DNA of 40,214 nucleotides. Source: Sphingomonas sp. (GTDB lineage Bacteria > Pseudomonadota > Alphaproteobacteria > Sphingomonadales > Sphingomonadaceae). The notes beneath the pieces were generated by a model. The model ran no database searches. It was given only the letters and a program-made list of their open reading frames with translations, and was not told the origin of the DNA. The position numbers and the translations under genes are program-made. Positions 34,335 to 40,214 of this stretch are shown piece after piece (the first letter of the stretch is position 1; each line of letters opens with the position of its first letter). The stretch is taken from assembly GCA_025356055.1 (NCBI GenBank), contig JANXUU010000009.1:1-40214 (forward strand). Reading direction: 5' to 3'.

Positions 34335-35309
34335 ATGAACGAATTTGCGATGAAAGCGGCGCGCACTGGCGGACCAGAAGTGATCGAACGGGTTTCGATC
34401 GAACTGACACCCCCAAGGCCCGGCGAGGTGCGCATCCGCCACCACGCGATCGGCGTCAATTTCATCGACGCCTATTTCCGCTCGGGGCTCTACCCGACCC
34501 CGCTGCCAACCGGGCTTGGGAGCGAAGCGGCGGGCGTCGTCGAGGCGGTCGGACCCGACGTCGTCTTAGTCGCAGTGGGCGACCGGGTGGCTTATGCGAC
34601 CGGCCCGCTCGGTGCTTATTCGACCGCGCGCAACATCGCCGCGGACCTGCTCGTGCCGCTGCCCGATTCGATCGGCTTCGACACTGCGGCGGCGGCGATG
34701 CTGAAGGGGATGACTGCGGCAATGCTAGCCGGTCCCTGCGCCAGGGTCGAGCGCGGCCAACACGCGCTGGTCCATGCGGCGGCGGGCGGGGTCGGGCTGA
34801 TCCTCGTGCAGTGGCTGGCGCGGCTGGGGGTCGAGGTCATCGCCCATGCCGGGACTGAAGCCAAGGCGGCGCAGGCGAAGGCCGCGGGAGCGAGTACCGC
34901 CCTCTCCTGCCCGCTCGACGAGCTTGCAGCCGCGGTGCGCGACGCCACCGGGGCGCGCGGAGTTGATGTCGTGTTCGACGGCGTCGGCGCGGCGAGTTGG
35001 GCGGCAACGCTCGCCAGTGTCGCCAAGCGCGGTATGCTGGTCGTGTTCGGTAACGCCAGCGGGCCGGTGCCACCGGTCGATCCGCTGGCGCTGATGCGCG
35101 CAGGGTCGATCTTCCTGACCCGCCCCAGCCTGTTCGACTATGCCGCCGCGTCTGCAGACCGGGCGAAGCTGGCGGGCGCGCTGTTCGACATGATTGGCGC
35201 GGGATTGAAGATCGAGATCGGTCAGTGCTTTCCGCTCGCCGACGCCGCCGAGGCCCACCGCCGGCTCGAGGCACGACAGACGGTCGGAAGCACCGTTCTG
35301 ACGATTTAG
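34335..35309 (+). CDS. qor: NADPH:quinone oxidoreductase (zeta-crystallin-like)
   Basis: A 324-residue medium-chain dehydrogenase of the QOR type. It has an N-terminal GroES-like domain (GVNFIDAYFRSGLYP, GSEAAGVVEAVG) and a Rossmann domain with the dinucleotide loop VHAAAGGVGLILVQWL. The zinc ligands of alcohol dehydrogenases are absent, as is normal for QOR. It starts 9 nt after rsmA, so is probably a late member of that transcript. Its TAG stop overlaps the stop of the convergent ABC-F gene (TTAG, 35306-35309). Confidence 0.9.
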   Translation: MNEFAMKAARTGGPEVIERVSIELTPPRPGEVRIRHHAIGVNFIDAYFRSGLYPTPLPTGLGSEAAGVVEAVGPDVVLVAVGDRVAYATGPLGAYSTARNIAADLLVPLPDSIGFDTAAAAMLKGMTAAMLAGPCARVERGQHALVHAAAGGVGLILVQWLARLGVEVIAHAGTEAKAAQAKAAGASTALSCPLDELAAAVRDATGARGVDVVFDGVGAASWAATLASVAKRGMLVVFGNASGPVPPVDPLALMRAGSIFLTRPSLFDYAAASADRAKLAGALFDMIGAGLKIEIGQCFPLADAAEAHRRLEARQTVGSTVLTI

Positions 35310-37174
35310 GCGGCGATGCTCTCCAGCTCGTCATTCGCCTCGAGCCACAGCGCCTCGGCAGTGACGAGGTCGGCGGCGATCTTTGCGCGGCGGCTCGACA
35401 GCTCGCTCATCGGCAATTTTGCGAGGTCGGGCGCGGCACTGGCAGGGTCGAACATCGCCTGGTCGAGCGCGGAGCAAAGCGCGGCAAGGCGCTCGGACGC
35501 AGCCTCAGCCTCGGCGGCTTTCTTGCGGAGCTCCTTCTCCTCGTCGCGCGCCTTTGCGGCGGCCTTCTTGTCCGCTTTAGCCGGCTTGGCCCTGGCCTCC
35601 ACCTTCGGCTGGTTCCGGCCGAGCACGAAGTCGATATAATCGTCGATCGAGCCGGCATAGTCCTGCGCCCGTCCGTCCTCGACCAGCACCAGCCGGTCGG
35701 CGGTCAGTTCGACCATGTGGCGGTCATGGCTGACCAGAATAACGGCGCCGTCATAGCCGTTGAGCGCCTGGACGAGCGCCTCGCGGCTGTCGACGTCGAG
35801 ATGGTTGGTCGGCTCGTCGAGGATCAGCAAATGCGGCGCGTCACGCGTGATCAGCGCCAACGCCAGCCGCGCCCGCTCGCCGCCCGACAGTTTCGCGACC
35901 TTGGTCGTCGCCTTGTCGCCCAAGAAGCCAAACCGCCCCAGCTGGCCACGCACGGCGCCCGGGGTCATGCCTTTCATCAGCCGCGTCATATGCTCGATCG
36001 GCGTGTCGTCGCCGTGGAGTTCCTCGACTTGGTACTGGGTGAAATAACCGACGCGCATCTTGTTCGTGGAGTGCATCTCGCCCTCCATCGGCGCGAGCTG
36101 CGCGGCGAGAAGCCGGGCGAGCGTGGTCTTGCCGTTGCCGTTGCGCCCAAGCAGCGCGATGCGATCGTCGGGATCGATCCGCAGGTTCAATTTGCGCAGG
36201 ATCGGATTGCCGTCGGTGTAGCCGACCGCCGCCATGTCGAGCGTGATCAGCGGGGGCTTCAATTCGGTCGGGCTGGGAAAGTCGAAGCTCAGGCTCGGGT
36301 CATCCGCCATTGCCGCGATCGGCTGCATCTTGGCGAGCATCTTCGCCCGGCTCTGTGCCTGCTTGGCGGTCGAGGCGCGGGCCGAATTGCGCGCGATATA
36401 ATCCTGCAGCCGCGCACGCTGCGCATTCTGCGATGCCTGCGCCGCCGCGATCTGCGCCATCCGCTCAGCGCGCTGCCGCTCGAAACTGTCGTAGCCGCCG
36501 GCGTAAAGCGTGACCTTGCCGCCCTCCAGATGGAGGATCGTGTCGACGACATTGTTGAGCAGGTCGCGCTCGTGGCTGATCACCACCAGCGTGCCCGGAT
36601 AGGACTTCAGGAAATTCTCGAGCCACAGCGTCGCCTCGAGGTCGAGGTGGTTCGATGGCTCGTCGAGCAGCAGCACGTCGGGCTCAGAAAAGAGCAGCGC
36701 TGCGAGCGCAACACGCATTTTCCACCCGCCCGAGTAACTGTCGAGCGGCTGCCCCTGCATCGCCTCGTCGAATCCCAGCCCGATCAGGATCCGCGAAGCC
36801 CGCGCGTCGGCGGTATAAGCGTCGATCGCCAGCAGCCGGTCATAGACATGCCCCAACCGATCGGGATCATGGCAGCTCTCCGCCTCGGCCATCAGCGTGG
36901 CGCGCTCGGTGTCGGCGGCGAGCACGGTCTCGAACGGGGTGCTGGTCCCCGACGGCGCTTCCTGCGCGATATAGCCCAACCGCGTCTTCTTCGGCATTTC
37001 GATTTCGCCCTCGTCGGGGTCGAGTTGGCCGATCATCACTTTCATCAGGGTCGACTTGCCGGCGCCATTGCGACCGATCAGCCCGACCCGCGCGCCCGGC
37101 GGAATCGGGGCGGTGGCGCGGTCGAGGATCGTGCGCCCGCCAAGGCGTACCGTGATTCCGTTGATATTGAGCAT
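35306..37174 (-). CDS. ABC-F family ATPase (Uup/YheS-like)
   Basis: A 622-residue protein with two ABC ATPase domains and no membrane segments; ABC-F proteins act on ribosomes. Domain 1 has GRNGAGKST, DSYSGGWKMR and LLLDEPSNHLD. Domain 2 has GRNGNGKTT, KLSGGERARLA and LILDEPTNHLD. Between them is the interdomain linker (about 240-310, rich in A, Q, R). A charged C-terminal coiled coil (about 530-615) resembles that of Uup. The start at 37174 (MLNINGITVRL) has AGGGA seven bases upstream, which is one arm of a small hairpin. It lies 41 nt downstream of the ATP-grasp gene on the same strand, so it may be read from the same transcript. A housekeeping role is more likely than antibiotic resistance. 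Confidence 0.93.
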   Translation of the reverse strand: MLNINGITVRLGGRTILDRATAPIPPGARVGLIGRNGAGKSTLMKVMIGQLDPDEGEIEMPKKTRLGYIAQEAPSGTSTPFETVLAADTERATLMAEAESCHDPDRLGHVYDRLLAIDAYTADARASRILIGLGFDEAMQGQPLDSYSGGWKMRVALAALLFSEPDVLLLDEPSNHLDLEATLWLENFLKSYPGTLVVISHERDLLNNVVDTILHLEGGKVTLYAGGYDSFERQRAERMAQIAAAQASQNAQRARLQDYIARNSARASTAKQAQSRAKMLAKMQPIAAMADDPSLSFDFPSPTELKPPLITLDMAAVGYTDGNPILRKLNLRIDPDDRIALLGRNGNGKTTLARLLAAQLAPMEGEMHSTNKMRVGYFTQYQVEELHGDDTPIEHMTRLMKGMTPGAVRGQLGRFGFLGDKATTKVAKLSGGERARLALALITRDAPHLLILDEPTNHLDVDSREALVQALNGYDGAVILVSHDRHMVELTADRLVLVEDGRAQDYAGSIDDYIDFVLGRNQPKVEARAKPAKADKKAAAKARDEEKELRKKAAEAEAASERLAALCSALDQAMFDPASAAPDLAKLPMSELSSRRAKIAADLVTAEALWLEANDELESIAA

Positions 37175-37181
37175 GGCCTCG

Positions 37182-37194
37182 TCCCTAGCAGGGA
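37182..37194 (-). promoter_or_regulatory. Small hairpin covering the Shine-Dalgarno of the ABC-F gene
   Basis: On the minus strand TCCCT-GCT-AGGGA forms a 5-bp stem with a 3-nt loop. The AGGGA arm is the best ribosome-binding site for the start at 37174 (spacing 7). The hairpin would mask it in the free RNA. The stem is short, so its effect is uncertain. Confidence 0.35.
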
Positions 37195-37215
37195 ATCGTG
37201 GCGAAAGACAGGCGG

Positions 37216-38073
37216 CTAGTGGCGGCCGAGCGCGACCCGCGCCGCTTCCCATTTCGCGCCCAGCAGATCGTCGAGCGATACCGGGTCGAAGCGATCGAGC
37301 CCCGAGCCGGGATAGAGGCAATATTCGCCAAACAGCGGCTGACCCGGAAGGTCGTAGAAGTCGACGCGCAGGAAGTCATGACCCTGCCCCAACGCCTCTG
37401 CGGCAATGATCATCGCGTCGAGCATGCGCGGCGCAGGGACCTCGATTCCGTCCGAGAGACGATTCCAGTGGCGATCATATTGGACCCAGCGGTGAGTGCC
37501 TAGGCGATCGGTATGGACCTGCACAACCTCGGCGCGACCGTTGAAAACATATAACTTATAATCGTTCGGCAGCGCCCCATTCTCGCCGATGAACGGTTCC
37601 ACGAGCAGCCCCGGCTCGCTCTTCGAATAAAGCCATTCGTCGAGCCAATAGCCATAGCGCCTGGTCGTCCAGCTTCGGCTCCGCGCGAGCGCCTCGGGCC
37701 AATCGCTCGCCACGTCGCGGACGATCGCGAACTGATTGCAACCGTGGCTCGCCTTGATCACGAACGGAGTTGGCCACGGCGGCGTTTGCGGCGCCTCGGT
37801 CCCGCGCCACAGCGTCGGCACCACCCATTGCGCCCCCAGCCGACGAGTGACGATCTCCTTCGACGCGATCTTGTCGGTCATCGCGGCGAGCAGCAGGCTG
37901 CGTTCGTTGAGTTTGCGCCACTGGACCCACTCGGTGAACTTTTGCGGCGAGGCGAGGTCGGGAAAGCGACCGTGGCGCCACCAATAGGAGAGCGAGATCC
38001 GCAAGCGTGCAAGTGCGCCGCCCTTTGGGACCGTCGCTTCGCGCAGCAGCGACGGCGAGAAAACCGTCGCCAT
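37216..38073 (-). CDS. TupA-like ATP-grasp ligase
   Basis: A 285-residue protein of the TupA-like ATP-grasp family (first named in teichuronopeptide synthesis; members are predicted amide/peptide ligases in polymer and small-molecule clusters). Seen: SPQKFTEWVQWRKLN and TDKIASKEIV near the N-terminus, the ATP-site lysine in PFVIKASHGCNQ (K108), LLVEPFIGENG, DYKLYVFNGR and the metal-site region VDFYDLPGQPLFGEYCLYPGS (split by a loop). There is no signal or membrane segment, so it is cytoplasmic. The start shares one base with the DUF1989 stop (TGATG), tying it to that operon. The substrate is unknown; an amino acid or peptide is likely given the neighbouring permease. Confidence 0.85.
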   Translation of the reverse strand: MATVFSPSLLREATVPKGGALARLRISLSYWWRHGRFPDLASPQKFTEWVQWRKLNERSLLLAAMTDKIASKEIVTRRLGAQWVVPTLWRGTEAPQTPPWPTPFVIKASHGCNQFAIVRDVASDWPEALARSRSWTTRRYGYWLDEWLYSKSEPGLLVEPFIGENGALPNDYKLYVFNGRAEVVQVHTDRLGTHRWVQYDRHWNRLSDGIEVPAPRMLDAMIIAAEALGQGHDFLRVDFYDLPGQPLFGEYCLYPGSGLDRFDPVSLDDLLGAKWEAARVALGRH

Positions 38074-38654
38074 CAGTCGACTCGGTAGTGGATCGGCTTA
38101 AAACTGCCGTTATTCGACTGCAACGCCGAGCAAGCGGTCAGCCCGATGACGAGGTCCATCTTCGCCTCAAACACGATCGCATCCCCGGCCTTGCTCAGCG
38201 GCGCCTCGACCGTCAGCGCCCCGGTCTGGCCATCGACAGGCACGTTCATGAAGACGTTGAACGCGGTCGGGATCATGTCCTCGGTCACGCCATAAGGTGC
38301 CAGCGCGGCGGCGAGGTTGCCGAAGCAGCCTCGATGCGGGTCGGCGTCCCCGTAAATAATCCGGAACGTGTCCTTCGAGCAGGGGGTGAGCAGGAAATCA
38401 TGCCGCCCGACATCGTCGGCGACGATTTCCAGCATGACATTGCTGCGGTTCGAATAAAGCAAGTCTCCGGTCGTGAGGTAGATCTTGCTGGCATAATCGA
38501 GCGTTCGCCCGCTCGATACGACCTCGCCGATGTCGTGGCGGTTGAACGCTAGCAGGTCGGCGACCTGTTGCCCGAGCGGGTCGATGACAGTGAGGGTTTG
38601 CCCTTTGTCGATTGCGAAGGCCACGCCGGTGCGCGGCGCGATTTCAATCGTCAT
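38073..38654 (-). CDS. DUF1989 / urea-carboxylase-associated family protein
   Basis: A 193-residue protein of DUF1989, long annotated as urea-carboxylase-associated. Characterised relatives (CgdA/CgdB) form a carboxyguanidine deiminase in guanidine breakdown. Seen: GQTLTVIDPLGQQVADLLAF, LYSNRSNVMLEIVAD, a C/H/C cluster that could bind metal (C92 in LTPCSKDTF, H107 and C110 in DPHRGCFGN), NVFMNVPVDGQTG and a final TACSALQSN. The start at 38654 (MTIEIAPRTG) overlaps the preceding N-hydroxylase gene by 11 nt. Only one DUF1989 gene is present, whereas CgdA and CgdB act as a pair, and no carboxylase gene is visible, so the substrate may differ. Confidence 0.85.
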   Translation of the reverse strand: MTIEIAPRTGVAFAIDKGQTLTVIDPLGQQVADLLAFNRHDIGEVVSSGRTLDYASKIYLTTGDLLYSNRSNVMLEIVADDVGRHDFLLTPCSKDTFRIIYGDADPHRGCFGNLAAALAPYGVTEDMIPTAFNVFMNVPVDGQTGALTVEAPLSKAGDAIVFEAKMDLVIGLTACSALQSNNGSFKPIHYRVD

Positions 38655-39372
38655 TCGACGCGCGATCGAAGGCGAAAGCCGACCTGTCGTTTTCGCCCGA
38701 ACGCCCGCTGAACGGGCAGCGCCACTCTGCCCCGACCGCGCGCCCGCTATACTGGCGCGCCGACGAGATCGATCCGTGCTCCGCAAGCATGGGGTTCGGA
38801 GTCCCCGCCAGTGGCACGTCGCGTTGAAGTATCTTTTCGCTCAACTTGTCATATCGCCCCGCCTCGCGCAGTTGTTCGAACTGATCGTGAAGGTTGAACA
38901 CCATCGCCGGCGTGTCGAACCGACGCGCCGGGCGGCTTGCATTTGGGTGAAGGCCGACAACGAAGAAAGCCTCGCCACCGAAACTCATCGCGAAATGAGG
39001 ATCGCCGGGATCATGAGAAACGCGCGGATCGGCCGGCTGTCCAAGCCATTCGTCCTTGTCGGTCAGCGACTGAAGACGCTTCCACAGCTGCGTTTCAAAC
39101 CCGGCCTCGTCATCGGGAGTGCCGATTTCGAACAGCACGACAAGCGACTGGAACAGCGCGGGCTCGGCGCGATAGCTCTGCGCGAGGTCGAGCAGCGACG
39201 GCAGGATGCGCAGATCGTCCCACGCCGAGCGGAAATCCCGCGCAACGACGAACCGCATTCCGTCCCGGTTGAGCGCAGCCTTCGCGCCGACGCACGGGAA
39301 ACCGACATCGCCGACAAATCGGCGAAACCGCTCGGTGAGCGGATGGTCGAGATCGTTGGCAGGGCGAAGCAT
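38644..39372 (-). CDS. YqcI/YcgG (GntA/DcsA-type) haem-dependent N-hydroxylase
   Basis: A 242-residue protein with the full YqcI/YcgG signature: FPCVGAKAAL (26-35), SHDPGDPHFAMSFGGEAFFV (from 119), GLHPNASRPARRF (140-152), VFNLHDQFEQLR (158-169), GTPNPMLAEHGS (190-201), ARQYSGR and WRCPF (217-221). Characterised members, GntA (guanitoxin) and DcsA (D-cycloserine), are haem proteins that hydroxylate a guanidine nitrogen. About 20 residues follow the conserved CPF end and overlap the DUF1989 start by 11 nt. The ATG at 39372 is used; a TTG at 39381 is possible. It lies 39 nt downstream of the permease. Function is inferred from family; substrate unknown. Confidence 0.88.
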   Translation of the reverse strand: MLRPANDLDHPLTERFRRFVGDVGFPCVGAKAALNRDGMRFVVARDFRSAWDDLRILPSLLDLAQSYRAEPALFQSLVVLFEIGTPDDEAGFETQLWKRLQSLTDKDEWLGQPADPRVSHDPGDPHFAMSFGGEAFFVVGLHPNASRPARRFDTPAMVFNLHDQFEQLREAGRYDKLSEKILQRDVPLAGTPNPMLAEHGSISSARQYSGRAVGAEWRCPFSGRSGENDRSAFAFDRASNDD

Positions 39373-39411
39373 CGCCAACAAAAACGGCGCATCCGGCGAA
39401 AAGGTTGCGAT

Positions 39412-40214
39412 TCAGGTGGCGATTTTGTGCGGACGGCGGCTCATTAAAAGTCCGATCGGCACTACGATCGCGATCGCCCCGATAATGAACAGCCCGCTTT
39501 TCGGGTCGGCGATCACGAAGCCGCTCAGCAGCCCGGCGTCGAGCACGATCGCGAGCGCTGGCAACCACGGATACAACCGCGCACGCCACGGTCTGCCCAA
39601 GTCCGGCCGGTCGCGCCTGAGCTTGAACAGAGACAATTCCACGACCAGCGTCAGCACGATACCAAGCGCCGCCATGATCACGAACACCGTCTCGAAGCTT
39701 CCGGTGAGAACCAGCCCAAGCGCCGCAATGAAGGTCATCGCCAACGCAACCCAGGGCGACCCGCCGCGATTGACCCGGCCGGCGACCGAAGGAAATAATC
39801 GGTCTTCGGCCAAAGCGTAAAGAACCCGCGATGCAACCATCACGCCGGCATTGCAGCACGTGATCACGATCAACGCCGCGCCGGCCGCGACCAGCCTGAC
39901 CGCGTCGGGGCCGAGCAGCGGCGTCAGCGCATCGGCGATCGGCAGCTTGGACTGGCGAAGCTTGGCCAGAGACAAGGCATGGTTCAGCGCGAAGGTGACG
40001 AGGATGAAGAGCAGGCCCGTCGTCAGGATGGTAGTAAAAATAGCGCGCGGAATATTGCGCCCCGGATCGACGTCTTCACCGCCAAAATAGGCGCCATTGG
40101 GCCAGCCAGCGTAGGCACCAATGATCGTCTGGTAAGCGATCACCAACGCTGCGAAGCCAAATGGAGCGGTCGTCACCGCAGCCGACAAGTCTGACTTCGC
40201 CATCGGCGCCGCCG
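39412..40214 (-). CDS. APC-family amino-acid permease, C-terminal part (5' end outside window)
   Basis: The frame is open to the window edge; about 267 residues of the C-terminal part are present. It has about six to seven membrane helices and the APC loop GAYFGGEDVDPGRNIPRAIF, typical of amino-acid/polyamine permeases (H+ symport or exchange at the inner membrane). CCNAGVMVASRVLYALAEDRLFP is another APC signature (split here by helix boundaries). It ends 39 nt before the N-hydroxylase gene, so it may supply that enzyme's amino-acid substrate. The ATG at 40203 is internal to the gene, because the normal protein has about 430 residues or more. Confidence 0.88.
   Translation of the reverse strand, partial: AAPMAKSDLSAAVTTAPFGFAALVIAYQTIIGAYAGWPNGAYFGGEDVDPGRNIPRAIFTTILTTGLLFILVTFALNHALSLAKLRQSKLPIADALTPLLGPDAVRLVAAGAALIVITCCNAGVMVASRVLYALAEDRLFPSVAGRVNRGGSPWVALAMTFIAALGLVLTGSFETVFVIMAALGIVLTLVVELSLFKLRRDRPDLGRPWRARLYPWLPALAIVLDAGLLSGFVIADPKSGLFIIGAIAIVVPIGLLMSRRPHKIAT

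Noticed and set aside
35306-37174. ABC-F gene as a dedicated self-resistance gene of the neighbouring operon
   Set aside because: Sequence and length fit the widespread Uup/YheS-like housekeeping type, and being downstream is not enough evidence.
35225-37219. 664-residue frame antisense to the ABC-F gene
   Set aside because: It is fully opposite a strong, motif-complete ABC-F gene and shows no family motif.

Overview
The window is a GC-rich chromosomal segment of an alphaproteobacterium, most likely a sphingomonad (Sphingomonas/Sphingomicrobium type). The assignment is inferred from gene content: CckA, HdaA and GreB of alphaproteobacterial type, the order slt / dapA-smpB-DUF2062, the order hdaA / DUF2066-like / purM-purN, and a sphingomonad-like intergenic repeat. 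No rRNA, tRNA, CRISPR array or prophage was seen. Genes are packed tightly, many with 1-4 nt start/stop overlaps, and no gene-free stretch exceeds about 175 nt.

Left end (1-4800): the end of an IS3-family element truncates a small membrane-protein gene, followed by an intact IS630-family element. The IS630 copy sits in the TA of the stop codon of a di-haem cytochrome c gene and leaves that stop intact. The cytochrome gene ends a minus-strand operon for a B-type (ba3-like) haem-copper oxidase: small one-helix subunit, CuA subunit II, subunit I, cytochrome c. A perfect FNR/FixK-type palindrome lies just upstream, which suggests induction at low oxygen.

4800-15000: a lone receiver protein, the cell-cycle hybrid kinase CckA and a lipoprotein M13 metallopeptidase form one minus-strand run. 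DUF2062, SmpB and DapA form a second. The plus-strand slt-greB pair then meets a degenerate PPK2-like protein tail to tail.

15000-28700: housekeeping genes. These are aspS and the divergent rnd; a minus-strand DUF2066-like / hdaA / ppk1 / ppx operon (replication control and polyphosphate turnover); divergent purM-purN; a small membrane-anchored unknown; then ndk, holC and pepA, with an imperfect palindromic repeat between holC and ndk.

28800-35300: the classic envelope/ribosome operon lptD-surA-pdxA-rsmA, followed by a quinone oxidoreductase.

35300-40214: an ABC-F ATPase lies downstream of the most unusual cluster in the window. That cluster holds an APC amino-acid permease (cut by the window edge), a YqcI/YcgG (GntA/DcsA-type) haem N-hydroxylase, a DUF1989 protein (family of the carboxyguanidine deiminase subunits) and a TupA-like ATP-grasp ligase. 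Known family chemistry points to import and N-hydroxylation of a guanidino or amino compound followed by further processing. The pathway and its product are inference.
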